Positions 1 to 8,125 of a stretch of 64,000 nucleotides of DNA are shown in pieces. Within the stretch, counting starts at the first letter, position 1. Every line of letters starts with the position of its first letter. Below the pieces are notes generated by a model. It worked only from the letters and a program-made list of their open reading frames with translations. It was not told the DNA's origin and made no database searches. The stretch is from the NCBI GenBank assembly GCA_020025715.1, contig JAHHRQ010000002.1, positions 1-64,000 of the forward strand, given 5' to 3'. Position numbers and translations under genes: made by a program. This DNA is from Oscillospiraceae bacterium. GTDB lineage: Bacteria > Bacillota > Clostridia > Oscillospirales > Oscillospiraceae.

Positions 1-53
1 CTCGCTACCTCCACCTTGGCAAGGTGGCGCTCTACCAGATGAGCTACGCCCGC
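1..53 (-). tRNA. tRNA-Gly (anticodon GCC), cut by window edge
   Basis: Read on the minus strand, the sequence starts GCGGGCGTAGCTC, followed by a D-arm and a 5-bp anticodon stem closing the loop that carries GCC (complement of 18-20), which decodes GGC/GGU glycine codons. The variable region and the start of the T-arm are present. The rest of the T-arm and the acceptor 3' strand lie outside the window. A consensus promoter sits just upstream, so this is the first gene of its transcript. Confidence 0.93.
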
Positions 54-66
54 ATCAACATTTGCT

Positions 67-94
67 ATTATACACGATAATACAAAATTGTCAA
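67..94 (-). promoter_or_regulatory. Consensus promoter for tRNA-Gly
   Basis: On the minus strand there is a perfect TTGACA (89-94) and a perfect TATAAT (67-72), 16 bp apart. The -10 ends 13 bases before the mature tRNA 5' end. This is a typical strong vegetative (sigma-A) promoter for a stable RNA. Confidence 0.8.
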
Positions 95-136
95 CACTTT
101 TTTGCAAAAAATTCCAAAATATTTTTTGACTTAAAT

Positions 137-171
137 CTCCCGGATTTTCCCATATAAAGGAAAACCGGGAG
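137..171 (-). terminator. Hairpin terminator after the topoisomerase operon
   Basis: CTCCCGG(A)TTTTCC at 137-150 pairs with GGAAAACCGGGAG at 159-171, giving about 13 bp around an 8-base loop, with one bulge. It lies 10 bases after the stop of the lipoprotein gene. The following T-tract on the minus strand is weak (ATTTAAG), so it may be a moderate terminator or a 3'-end stabiliser. Confidence 0.55.
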
Positions 172-181
172 AATACTTAAA

Positions 182-1306
182 TCATCTGAAATCTGAGTAG
201 CTGAGCTGTCCTGCGCATGCAGGATAGGAGGAAAGATCCCAGCGGTGGTTCTCCCACATATTCTCGTCCCGAAGCAGTACAGCCTCCTCAGGGCCTTCTG
301 TGAGAGCTTTAGCCATATCAACATGATAATGATCTCCGTCAACCTCAACTATGTTCCAGCAGTAATCCTGCCAGTTATTCTGACCGTGTACCACGATACA
401 CTCCACATCAAGCTGACGGCACAGCTCCGAATAGGCATATGCAAGACCCTCGCTGTCGGCAACGCCCAGAATAAGGGCTGAATAAATGCTGTTATTCTGT
501 CCTTCCGTTCCGTATCTGCATCTGTTTTTCAGATATTCGTAGGCCGTAACAGCCCGCTCCCCTTCCGAAATTCCGGTAAGCTCCTCTTCCATATCCGCAA
601 AGGGCTTTACGTCGTTGAGCTGCTCCTGCTTTGCCTTAAGCTCGGCACTGTTCATGCCGTAGGAAATGTTAATCTCATAAAGCCGCTGTATTCCGTTGCC
701 GCTGAACATATTTACGTTCACCTTAGGCGCTGTGGGAGCAAGGCCGGGATTTTTCATATAAACATCCCCTACAAGCCTCTCCATAGCCTCTGCAGTGTAA
801 TAGCTGCGGTTTATAAGAACCGGCAGCTTTGTCTTTCCCTCAGAGAAGGCATCTTTTATATGCTCCTCAATGCCGGTGGAGTATTTAAGCTTAATTACGT
901 CTCCGGCCTCTCTGCCCACGTCTACATAGCTTACGCGGACAAGGGCTTCATAGGAGTTTACTATCTTCGTAAGCTCATAGGAAATATTCTCGACGTAATA
1001 GGCGCACAGTGCATCCTGAGTGCGTATCTCCCAGCAGGCATTGTCCATGTCCTCGCCGTAATCTCCTTTATATGCGGAGTCAAAGCCTATAAGCCCCTCG
1101 GTCTTGCCGTCGGCTACAAGCTGGGAAATGGCGGATTTAAGGCCGTCAAAGTTGGAAACGATAATCTTTTCCCCGCTCCGCTCCTCGGCAACTGCGGGAA
1201 TATAATCGCTCACGGCCACATATTCCTTGTCGAATACGCTGCCGCAGGCGCAGAGAGACACCGCGAAACTTGCGAGACATATTATGGCCGTGAGTTTTTT
1301 CTTCAT
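182..1306 (-). CDS. Lipoprotein with degenerate transglutaminase-like domain
   Basis: A 374-residue exported lipoprotein. The signal peptide ends in a lipobox-like LCAC with Cys21 as the probable lipidation site, so the protein should be anchored on the outer face of the membrane. Residues about 255-350 follow the transglutaminase/protease fold of Clostridial surface proteins (YHVD near 330, then a DLSSYPAC-type tail). Two of the three expected catalytic residues are changed: the Cys of the usual CEG motif is Ser285 (DSEG), and the His of the usual HAWN motif is Tyr315 (YCWN). Only Asp330 remains. I infer a binding or scaffold role rather than catalysis. The gene follows the YitT gene after 1 base and is last in the parE-parC operon. 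Its exact function is unknown. Confidence 0.8.
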   Translation of the reverse strand: MKKKLTAIICLASFAVSLCACGSVFDKEYVAVSDYIPAVAEERSGEKIIVSNFDGLKSAISQLVADGKTEGLIGFDSAYKGDYGEDMDNACWEIRTQDALCAYYVENISYELTKIVNSYEALVRVSYVDVGREAGDVIKLKYSTGIEEHIKDAFSEGKTKLPVLINRSYYTAEAMERLVGDVYMKNPGLAPTAPKVNVNMFSGNGIQRLYEINISYGMNSAELKAKQEQLNDVKPFADMEEELTGISEGERAVTAYEYLKNRCRYGTEGQNNSIYSALILGVADSEGLAYAYSELCRQLDVECIVVHGQNNWQDYCWNIVEVDGDHYHVDMAKALTEGPEEAVLLRDENMWENHRWDLSSYPACAGQLSYSDFR

Positions 1307-1307
1307 A

Positions 1308-2195
1308 TTATCTTACCTCAGAAATGCTGTCAAAGCCGTTGCCGAAAACGTTCTTTGCATCGGTAACAATGAAAAATGCGTTTTCATCCACGGATTTAAC
1401 CAGCTTTTTAAGCTCAGTAAACTGGGTGCGCTTTATAACGCACATAATTACCTGCTTTGCATGGTGGGAGTATGCGCCCTCTCCGTTAAGGATTGTAACA
1501 CCGCGTTTCAGGTGGCCGGAGATAATGTCCTTGGTAAGCACATCGCTCTTTTCACTGATTATGTAGCAGATAGATGAGTTATCCATACCGTAAAGCACAA
1601 GGTCAATAAGCTTTGTGGTTACAATCATTGCGATGATTGAATACATGGATGTCTCGTATCTGCCCAGCACAAGAGCATAAGCGCCGATAATAAAGAAGTC
1701 CAGTATCAGAACGATAGTACCGAAGTTAATATGTGCAAAGCGCTTGCGGAGCATCTTGGCTATAATATCAATGCCGCCTGTGCTGGCACCTACATAATAT
1801 ATAATGCCAAGACCTGCACCCTTTATTGCGCCGCCTACAATACCGGCAAGCATGGGATCATCAGTCAGCACAATGTTTGTCATAGCCAGAAGGTCAACAA
1901 AGGCTGAAGAAAGCGCCATACCCACAAAAGAGGAAACCATAAAATCAAGGCCGAAATGCCTCCACGCCACTATAAACAGCGGCAGGTTCAGAATTATGGT
2001 GAGTACACCGACGGGCAGGTGGCTGAAATAGTTTATAATCATGGCTACACCCACTACACCGCCGGAGACAATGGAATTGGGGTACATAAAGAACTGGAAG
2101 CCTACTGCGTAAACTATGGAACCTACTACAATGATAAGATACCTTATAATGCCATGCAGCACTGCGTTCTGATTGATTTTTTCTTTTTTACTCAT
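1308..2195 (-). CDS. YitT family membrane protein (DUF161/DUF2179)
   Basis: A 295-residue protein with about five or six hydrophobic segments in the first 200 residues, including the glycine-rich GAIKGAGLGIIYYVGAST stretch typical of YitT proteins. A soluble C-terminal DUF2179 domain (about 215-290) contains SEKSDVLTKDII and the HHAKQVI region. These are integral membrane proteins of uncertain function that are common in Firmicutes. The ATG at 2195 is preferred over a GTG at 2204 because AGGTGA lies 7 bases before it. That ribosome site is inside the last codons of the parC-like gene, whose stop ends 1 base upstream, which suggests translational coupling. Confidence 0.88.
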   Translation of the reverse strand: MSKKEKINQNAVLHGIIRYLIIVVGSIVYAVGFQFFMYPNSIVSGGVVGVAMIINYFSHLPVGVLTIILNLPLFIVAWRHFGLDFMVSSFVGMALSSAFVDLLAMTNIVLTDDPMLAGIVGGAIKGAGLGIIYYVGASTGGIDIIAKMLRKRFAHINFGTIVLILDFFIIGAYALVLGRYETSMYSIIAMIVTTKLIDLVLYGMDNSSICYIISEKSDVLTKDIISGHLKRGVTILNGEGAYSHHAKQVIMCVIKRTQFTELKKLVKSVDENAFFIVTDAKNVFGNGFDSISEVR

Positions 2196-2196
2196 T

Positions 2197-4434
2197 TTAA
2201 TCACCTAAAAATGATAACTGCTGTTCTTCTTTATCCTCGGGTTTGAGTATAGCGCCCGCGGCAGGAACATTTCTTACTCTATATCGGCTGACATTCTGAA
2301 TCTGCGTATCCTCCAAAACAGCAACCCGCTCCAGATACCGTCTCTGTTTAAGGGTCATGAGCTGAACGCCCTGTGCGCTGCGGCTGCTCTTAGGCTGGAG
2401 AAGACTTGTATTAAAGACAAGGGCTCTGCCGTCGCTTGAATAGGAAACAATGTCTTTTTCCTCGTTGAGGATTATCATTCCTGCCAGAGGGCTCTTGTCA
2501 GAATAGGCGTTTATAAGCTTTCTGCGGTTGGTCTTTGTTTCATATGCGGACATTTCAATTCTTGCCGCCTTGCCGTTCTGGAAAACATAGAGGATGTTGG
2601 CAGTATAATCTCCCGGGTCTATCATAGAGATGATATTTTCGCCCTCGTCCATTTCCAGCACGGTGGGAAGATAAAGACCCAAGACAGAGGCTTTAAGCTC
2701 CTCAAAGTCTGCAACCTTGCATTTATACATCTGCTGCTTATCGGTAAGGAAAAGCACTTCCCTGTTGTTTGAGGACTCAAAGCTCTGCATAAGTCCGTCG
2801 CCGTCCTTATACTTCTGCTCGGAGTTCATGCGGAGAGAGGCGGGCAGAATTTTCTTGAAATAGCCCTCCTTGGAAAGGAAGAGAGTTACGGGATAATCCT
2901 CTACATCGTCCTCCTCCTTGTACTCCACGAAGTCGGAGGCATAGATAATGCCGGTCTTTCTGGGGCTGGGGTACTTCTTAATTATCTGCTTTAATTCATC
3001 GACAATAATGGCCTTAATTCTGCGCTGGCTGTTAAGGGTATCCTCCAAATCCTCAATGTCCTTTTCAAGATCGGAGGTCTCACGGGTACGTTTGAGGATG
3101 TACTCGCGGTTTATATTCCGCAGCTTGATTTCTGCAACATACTCTGCCTGAATTTCATCTATGCCGAAGCCCATCATAAGGTTAGGCACAACTTCACTTT
3201 CAAGCTCGGTATTTCTGATTATATCAATAGCTTTGTCTATATCAAGCAGAATTCTTTCAAGGCCCTTTAAAAGGTGGAGCTTATCCTTTTTCTTGGAAAG
3301 CTCAAAGTAAACCCGGCGCTTAACGCAGCCCATACGCCATGCGCTCCACTCCTTAAGGATTTCATAAACGCCCATTACTTTGGGGTTGCCCTCTACAAGG
3401 ATATTGAAGTTGCATGAGAAGCTGTCCTCAAGAGGGCTCATCTTAAAGAGCTTCTGCATCAGCTTATCCGGGTCGGTTTTGCGCTTTAAGTCTATGGCAA
3501 GACGAAGACCGCTCAAGTCGGTTTCATCTCTCATGTCGCTGATTTCCTTTATCTTGCCCAGCTTTATAAGCTCTGCAACCTTATCGATTACCGCCTCGCA
3601 GGTGGTGGTATAAGGCAGCTCATAGATTTCTATAATGTTGTCCTTCTGAATATATCTCCAGCGGGCTCTCACCTTGAAGCTGCCGCGGCCGGTTCTGTAA
3701 ATGTTCTCCATTTCCGCCCGGTCGTAAACTATCTCGCCACCGGTGGGAAAATCGGGGGCAGGCATAGTGGAGAGAATATCATGCTCAGGGTCTTTGAGAT
3801 ACTTGATTGTTGTCTCGCATACCTCGTTAAGGTTAAAGCCGCATATCTGGCTTGCCATACCGACTGCTATACCGGTATTGGCAGACACAAGCACATTGGG
3901 AAATGCAGTAGGCAGAAGCTGAGGCTCCTTCATGCTGCCGTCGTAGTTATCAACGAAATCCACCGTGTCCTTATCTATATCCCGGAAAAGCTCTGCACAC
4001 ACAGCTGAGAGCTTCGCCTCGGTATAACGGGAGGCGGCATATGCCATATCTCTTGAATAAACTTTACCGAAGTTACCCTTTGAGTCAACGAAGGGGGTAA
4101 GCAGTGCTTCATATCCGGAGGAAAGACGCACCATGGTTTCGTATATTGCCGCATCACCGTGGGGGTTTAAACGCATGGTCTGACCCACGATATTGGCGCT
4201 TTTTGTTCTGCCGCCGGTGAGCAGGCCCATTTTATACATGGTATAGAGCAGCTTTCTGTGGGAGGGCTTGAAGCCGTCAATCTCCGGAATTGCTCGTGAC
4301 ATAATAACGCTCATAGCGTAGGGCATGAAGTTTACTTCCAGAGTGTCACTTATAGGCTGCTCCACAACCTGACCATGAAGTCCTATTACATTAGGGTTGT
4401 CATAATTCTTTTTTTCCTGTTTCTTCTTTGCCAT
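2197..4434 (-). CDS. parC: Type II topoisomerase subunit A (ParC/GyrA family)
   Basis: This is the DNA-cleaving subunit that pairs with the ATPase subunit encoded 330 bases upstream in the same operon. The catalytic tyrosine is in ASRYTEAKL (Tyr137 from the ATG), preceded by the PHGDAAIYE helix and the IPEIDGFKPSHRK segment of the winged-helix domain. A coiled-coil tower region follows near 400-470, then a beta-propeller C-terminal region. The length of about 745 is near ParC, and I see no GyrA-box (QRRGGKG-like), which favours topoisomerase IV over gyrase. The residue matching E. coli GyrA Ser83 is Ala95, and Asp87 is Glu99. An ATG at 4434 is used; a TTG two codons earlier is possible. The gene overlaps the end of the zinc-ribbon gene region. 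Confidence 0.88.
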   Translation of the reverse strand: MAKKKQEKKNYDNPNVIGLHGQVVEQPISDTLEVNFMPYAMSVIMSRAIPEIDGFKPSHRKLLYTMYKMGLLTGGRTKSANIVGQTMRLNPHGDAAIYETMVRLSSGYEALLTPFVDSKGNFGKVYSRDMAYAASRYTEAKLSAVCAELFRDIDKDTVDFVDNYDGSMKEPQLLPTAFPNVLVSANTGIAVGMASQICGFNLNEVCETTIKYLKDPEHDILSTMPAPDFPTGGEIVYDRAEMENIYRTGRGSFKVRARWRYIQKDNIIEIYELPYTTTCEAVIDKVAELIKLGKIKEISDMRDETDLSGLRLAIDLKRKTDPDKLMQKLFKMSPLEDSFSCNFNILVEGNPKVMGVYEILKEWSAWRMGCVKRRVYFELSKKKDKLHLLKGLERILLDIDKAIDIIRNTELESEVVPNLMMGFGIDEIQAEYVAEIKLRNINREYILKRTRETSDLEKDIEDLEDTLNSQRRIKAIIVDELKQIIKKYPSPRKTGIIYASDFVEYKEEDDVEDYPVTLFLSKEGYFKKILPASLRMNSEQKYKDGDGLMQSFESSNNREVLFLTDKQQMYKCKVADFEELKASVLGLYLPTVLEMDEGENIISMIDPGDYTANILYVFQNGKAARIEMSAYETKTNRRKLINAYSDKSPLAGMIILNEEKDIVSYSSDGRALVFNTSLLQPKSSRSAQGVQLMTLKQRRYLERVAVLEDTQIQNVSRYRVRNVPAAGAILKPEDKEEQQLSFLGD

Positions 4435-4436
4435 AC

Positions 4437-4739
4437 TCAACGCTCATACTTCTTAGTTTTTTTGCCGGTCTGGAGGTTTCTGTTACATGCAGGGCAGACC
4501 TTTACCCTGAGGGCACCCATCATTATGTGCTTGCCGCAGAAGGGGCAGCGGCAATATTTGTAAATAATGCGGAAGTTTATGATTATAAGTATAGTTGTAA
4601 AGGTAACAAGAACTACCTGTGCAACACTTCCGGCGGGCGTGAAAAGTACGCTGACAAGAGCAGAGATAATAGTTGCTATCAGGAGATACTTTGAAATTTT
4701 GGTTCCGTAATTAAAATCGCTGTCAAATTTAGCTTTCAT
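4437..4739 (-). CDS. Small membrane protein with C-terminal zinc ribbon
   Basis: A 100-residue protein of unknown function lying between the two topoisomerase genes. Residues about 18-65 form two hydrophobic, probably membrane-spanning segments. The C-terminus carries CPFCGK and CPACNR, two CxxC pairs about 17 residues apart that form a classic zinc ribbon, and ends in a basic tail (TGKKTKKYER). This resembles cytoplasmic zinc-ribbon tails on small Firmicute membrane proteins. The stop overlaps the region of the parC start, so co-translation with parC is likely. No catalytic motif is visible, and a link to DNA topology is not supported beyond position. Confidence 0.75.
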   Translation of the reverse strand: MKAKFDSDFNYGTKISKYLLIATIISALVSVLFTPAGSVAQVVLVTFTTILIIINFRIIYKYCRCPFCGKHIMMGALRVKVCPACNRNLQTGKKTKKYER

Positions 4740-4766
4740 TTTTTCACCAGATCTTTTTAAATTTTC

Positions 4767-6758
4767 TCAGGATATATCAGCCATATCTACGTATTTATAT
4801 CCGAATTCTGCAATATGATTTTTGCGTCCCTCCAGATTATCACCCAGAAGGAGCTCAAAGGACTCTGCCATTCTCTCCGCATCCTCCGGCATAACCTTTA
4901 TAAGACGGCGGCTTTCGGGGTTCATGGTTGTCATCCACATCATATCAGGGTCGTTTTCACCAAGACCTTTGCTGCGGCTGATGGTGTGCTTTGCGCCGTT
5001 GAAGCCGGCAACGATTTCGGCCTTTTCACGGTCGGAATATGCAAAATAAGTCTTGCCCTTGCAGTTAATCTCATAAAGGGGAGATTCTGCAATATATACA
5101 TAGCCTTCTTTTATAAGGGTAGGCACAAGGCGGTAAAGCATGGTGAGGATAAGAGTTCTTATCTGGAAGCCGTCAACGTCGGCATCGGTACAGATAATAA
5201 TCTTATTCCAGCGCAGATTATTTATATCAAAGCTTGAAAGCTCCTTGGCGTGCTTATCCTTGACCTCAACTCCGCAGCCCAGAACCTTCATAAGGTTAGT
5301 TATAACGTCGCTTTTAAATATTCTGCCGTAATCGGCCTTGAGGCAGTTGAGTATTTTGCCTCGAACAGGCATAATGCCCTGAAAATCGGAGTCACGGGAA
5401 AGCTTACATGCACCCAGAGCGGAGTCTCCCTCCACTATGTATATCTCCCTCTTGTCAACGTCGCGGCTGCGGCAATCGACAAACTTGGGAACTCTGTTTG
5501 CAATGTCAACGCTGCCGGTGAGCTTCTTTCTGCCCTGTCTTGCCCGCTCTGCGGTTTCACGGCTGCGCTTGTTTATAAGCACCTGCTCGGAAATTTTATC
5601 TGCCGCAGGCTTGTTTTCTACGAAGTATACTTCAAGCTGTTCCTTGAAAAACTCCGTCATTGCAAGCTGAATAAAGCGGTTGTTTATAGCTTTCTTTGTC
5701 TGGTTCTGGTAGGAGGTACGGGTGGAGAAGCAGTTTGTCACCAGCACAAGGCAGTCCTGTACGTCCTGAAATTTAATAGAGCTTTCGTTTTTCTGGTATT
5801 TATTATTCTGCTTCAAGTAGGCGTCAATGGCAGAAACGAAAGCGCTTCTTGCCGCCTTATCCGGCGCACCGCCGTTTTCAAGCCATGAAGAGTTATGGTA
5901 GTATTCCAGAACGGAGGCCTTATTGGTAAAGCAGAATGCGGCAGAGATTTTAACCTTATATTCCGGCTTATCCTCTCTGTCTCTGCCCTTGCGCTCGGCG
6001 GAGATAAACACAGGCTCAGTGAGGGAGCCTTCTCCTGCAAGCTCCTTTACATACTGTAAAATACCGTCCTCATAGCAGAAATCCTGAGTACGGAACTTGC
6101 CGTGCTCCTGAATTCTGAGTCTGAAAGTAATACCGGCATTTACAACTGCCTGACGGCGGAACACATCAACGAAGAATTCCTCGGGAATGTCTATATCGGT
6201 GAAAACCTCCAGATCCGGTTTCCAGTGGATAGTAGTACCGGTCTTTTTTCTGTCCGCAGGCTCAACAAGCAGCTCCTCGCCCTTCTTGCCTACTACATTA
6301 CCCTTTTTAAAGTGGAGGGAATACTTCTTTCCTTCGCGCCATACGGTAACATCCATGTACTCAGATGCAAACTGTGTTGCACAGGAACCAAGGCCGTTTA
6401 AGCCCAGTGAATATTCATAGTCGCCGCCGTCGGAGTTTTTATATTTACCGCCGGCGTACAGCTCACAGAATACCAGCTCCCAGTTAAAGCGCTGCTCAAC
6501 CGGGTTCCAGTCCATAGGGCAGCCGCGGCCGAAGTCCTCAACCTCTATGGATTTATCCTCATAATATGTAAGGGTGATTATATCGCCATGGCCCTCTCTG
6601 GCCTCGTCGATTGAGTTGGAGAGTATCTCGAACACAGCATGTTCGCAGCCCTCCAGAGTGTCAGAGCCGAAAATAACCTCCGGTCTCTTTCGGACCTTGT
6701 CCGCACCCTTTAAAAGGACAATACTGCCGTTGTCATAGTTTTCAGTCTTTTTGCTCAT
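4767..6758 (-). CDS. parE: Type II topoisomerase subunit B (ParE/GyrB family)
   Basis: The 663-residue ATPase subunit of a type II DNA topoisomerase. The GHKL ATPase motifs are present: VFEILSNSIDEA with catalytic Glu44 and Mg-binding Asn48, EDFGRG at 74-79, and GLNGLGS near 119-125. The TOPRIM domain has EGDSA at 443-447 and DADVDG at 525-530, and the C-terminal SRSKGLGE motif is also present. The glycine loop reads GLNGLG rather than the usual GLHGVG, and the domain spacing is somewhat divergent, which places it in a distinct ParE-like clade common in gut Clostridia (inference). It is first gene of the operon parE, zinc-ribbon gene, parC, yitT, lipoprotein, and a promoter is visible at 6821-6848. 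Confidence 0.88.
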   Translation of the reverse strand: MSKKTENYDNGSIVLLKGADKVRKRPEVIFGSDTLEGCEHAVFEILSNSIDEAREGHGDIITLTYYEDKSIEVEDFGRGCPMDWNPVEQRFNWELVFCELYAGGKYKNSDGGDYEYSLGLNGLGSCATQFASEYMDVTVWREGKKYSLHFKKGNVVGKKGEELLVEPADRKKTGTTIHWKPDLEVFTDIDIPEEFFVDVFRRQAVVNAGITFRLRIQEHGKFRTQDFCYEDGILQYVKELAGEGSLTEPVFISAERKGRDREDKPEYKVKISAAFCFTNKASVLEYYHNSSWLENGGAPDKAARSAFVSAIDAYLKQNNKYQKNESSIKFQDVQDCLVLVTNCFSTRTSYQNQTKKAINNRFIQLAMTEFFKEQLEVYFVENKPAADKISEQVLINKRSRETAERARQGRKKLTGSVDIANRVPKFVDCRSRDVDKREIYIVEGDSALGACKLSRDSDFQGIMPVRGKILNCLKADYGRIFKSDVITNLMKVLGCGVEVKDKHAKELSSFDINNLRWNKIIICTDADVDGFQIRTLILTMLYRLVPTLIKEGYVYIAESPLYEINCKGKTYFAYSDREKAEIVAGFNGAKHTISRSKGLGENDPDMMWMTTMNPESRRLIKVMPEDAERMAESFELLLGDNLEGRKNHIAEFGYKYVDMADIS

Positions 6759-6820
6759 ATAAAAAATGCCCTTTCGATAAAGCGTGTTTTATTGCATAGC
6801 TTCTCTATTATATCTAAGAT

Positions 6821-6848
6821 AGTATAGCACATTTTTCATAAAATTCAA
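6821..6848 (-). promoter_or_regulatory. Promoter of the parE-parC operon
   Basis: The minus strand has TTGAAT (6843-6848) and TATACT (6821-6826) with a 16-bp spacer, giving a leader of about 55 bases before the parE ATG. It begins just downstream of the terminator hairpin at 6861-6890, so upstream minus-strand transcription would be stopped before it. Confidence 0.65.
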
Positions 6849-6860
6849 GTAATGCAAAAA

Positions 6861-6890
6861 GCGGGCAGTATCTTTTACAATACCGCCCGC
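6861..6890 (-). terminator. Intrinsic terminator of an unidentified minus-strand transcript
   Basis: GCGGGCAGTAT pairs with ATACCGCCCGC (11 bp, one G-U on the transcript) around a short loop. On the minus strand it is followed directly by TTTTTGCATT, the signature of a Rho-independent terminator. No protein gene ends into it from the right: bofA is on the other strand. Confidence 0.7.
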
Positions 6891-7043
6891 TCCGTCCGGG
6901 ATATTCTCATTTTATATGAAAACTCTCCCAAGGCTTGACAATTTCCCCTTTTAGATGTATTCATATATAGATACGCATTACACCTGAGAGCTCTGTCTCT
7001 CTCGCTCCCGGAGTCACTGTCCACTATAATTATGTGCGTTCTG
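6861..7043 (-). ncRNA. Candidate structured small RNA upstream of bofA
   Basis: This 349-base gap between parE and bofA has no convincing ORF. On the minus strand it shows nested pairing. An outer CCGGGA/TCCCGG stem encloses a CTCTC/GAGAG stem and an AGGTGTA/TACATCT hairpin, and an intrinsic terminator closes the 3' end. A weak promoter-like pair, TTGTGC-17-TTTAAA, lies at 7050-7078. The long rod with bulges is loosely reminiscent of 6S RNA, but I cannot match a conserved family sequence. Alternatively, the plus strand may be a structured leader for bofA, since TTGACA at 6935-6940 with TATTCA 17 bases later could be its promoter. The boundaries are approximate. Confidence 0.3.
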
Positions 7044-7107
7044 CGGTTTTTTAAACAGGAATTTTTCTCCGGGCACAAGTTTTTTCGGAAAAAGGAAAGG
7101 TTATAAT

Positions 7108-7374
7108 ATGGATTCATTAAACAGCATCTTGATCCTTGCCGGCGTTATACTGGTCAGCATCTTCATCATCAGAATTTTTGCAAAACCAATAAGCCTCATT
7201 ATAAAACTTCTGCTTAACGCCGCATCAGGATTTATTATTCTCTTCATCGTAAACTTTTTCGGTGAAAGCATAGGTTTTACGGTAGGCGTCAGCTTCTTCA
7301 ACGCTGTTATTGCCGGAATTCTGGGCGTGCCCGGTGTGGTGCTGCTGCTGATTTTAAAGTTTTTATTCTTTTAA
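7108..7374 (+). CDS. bofA: Pro-sigma-K processing inhibitor BofA family protein
   Basis: An 88-residue, very hydrophobic protein with about three membrane segments. The sequence KLLLNAASGFIILFIVNFFG followed by GVPGVVLLLILKF matches the BofA family signature (LLNA.SG...N..G, then the GVPG motif before the C-terminus). In Bacillus, BofA sits in the outer forespore membrane with SpoIVFA and inhibits the SpoIVFB protease that activates pro-sigma-K. A sigma-K-type gene is present at 62 kb in this window. GGAAAGG lies 8 bases before the ATG. It is the only plus-strand gene in this part and ends at a bidirectional hairpin terminator. Confidence 0.88.
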   Translation: MDSLNSILILAGVILVSIFIIRIFAKPISLIIKLLLNAASGFIILFIVNFFGESIGFTVGVSFFNAVIAGILGVPGVVLLLILKFLFF

Positions 7375-7385
7375 TTAAATGCAAA

Positions 7386-7409
7386 AAGGACTTCCAAACG
7401 GAAGTCCTT
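7386..7409. terminator. Bidirectional terminator between bofA and mgtC genes
   Basis: A perfect 10-bp stem (AAGGACTTCC and GGAAGTCCTT) has a 4-base AAAC loop. On the plus strand it is followed by an AATTTTTTAT tract and on the minus strand by TTTTTGC, so it can end both convergent transcripts. Confidence 0.85.
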
Positions 7410-7415
7410 AATTTT

Positions 7416-8111
7416 TTATATTTCCTCTATGCTTATTACATCCTCAAGCTGGTTTATGGATTTAATAAGCTCCCGGTCCAGAGTCTGATTGCTGATCTCA
7501 ACGCCCAAAACCGCGCAGTAGCGGTGGGTGTCGTTTTCACCTGAGATACGGTTAATTTCAAGGGTGGTCATGTTAATTTTAAGCGATTTAACTATGCCCA
7601 CTATATCCTCAATGCTTATAGAATGGCCGTACTCGATAAAGAGGTTTACATCGTTTATCTTTCTTGCAAATTTGTACTCGATTTTAACCAGTATAAGCTC
7701 TGCTATAAGCACCATTAAAGTTGCAAAAATGGCGCACTCCACATATCCGGAACCAACGGTAAGGCCGATAATTGCAGAAGTCCAGAGACCGGCCGCCGTA
7801 GTAAGACCCTTAACGCGCTGACGGCGGGTAACTATAATAGTACCTGCACCGATAAAACCTATACCGGCTATGACCTGCGCTCCGAGGCGGGACACGTCAG
7901 TAAAAAGGTGCTGAACCTGATAGAGGTAAAGGTTTGTTAAAATGGCGGTACATGCACCGAGAGAAATAAGAATATGGGTTCTAAAACCTGCCGGGCGGCG
8001 CTTAATCTCACGCTCCAGTCCTATCATTCCTCCGCATACAGCTGCGAGAACCATGCGGAATGTAACCCCGAGAATAGTCATTTCCCGGGCAAAATCAAAC
8101 ATTTCCAGCAT
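7416..8111 (-). CDS. MgtC/SapB family membrane protein (copy 1)
   Basis: A 231-residue protein. Residues 1-140 contain the conserved MgtC core: GGMIGLEREIKRRPAGFRTH near 25-45, RLGAQVIAGIGFIGAGTI near 78-95, and VKGLTTAAGLW, with about four membrane segments. The C-terminal 75 residues form an ACT-like soluble domain (HSISIEDIVGIVKSLKI). Characterised MgtC proteins (Salmonella, Mycobacterium) are membrane proteins tied to growth at low magnesium and control of the ATP synthase; the exact role here is unknown. AGGAGGAGAG precedes the ATG. It follows a paralogue by 14 bases in the same operon. Confidence 0.88.
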   Translation of the reverse strand: MLEMFDFAREMTILGVTFRMVLAAVCGGMIGLEREIKRRPAGFRTHILISLGACTAILTNLYLYQVQHLFTDVSRLGAQVIAGIGFIGAGTIIVTRRQRVKGLTTAAGLWTSAIIGLTVGSGYVECAIFATLMVLIAELILVKIEYKFARKINDVNLFIEYGHSISIEDIVGIVKSLKINMTTLEINRISGENDTHRYCAVLGVEISNQTLDRELIKSINQLEDVISIEEI

Positions 8112-8125
8112 TTTTCTCTCCTCCT

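Noticed and set aside
2197..6758. Calling the topoisomerase pair gyrA/gyrB
   Set aside because: The A subunit is short and I see no GyrA-box; the operon order B then A without recF or dnaN also fits topoisomerase IV better. The gyrase alternative is not fully excluded without a phylogeny.
6935..7107. A known riboswitch (TPP, FMN, T-box, c-di-GMP) upstream of bofA
   Set aside because: A CTGAGA segment recalls the thi-box, but the other conserved blocks are absent, and no T-box, FMN or c-di-GMP core motif is present.
6875..7117. An 80-codon minus-strand ORF upstream of bofA
   Set aside because: No ribosome site, mixed charged composition without a family pattern, and its 3' end runs into the terminator stem; a structured RNA or leader explains the region better.
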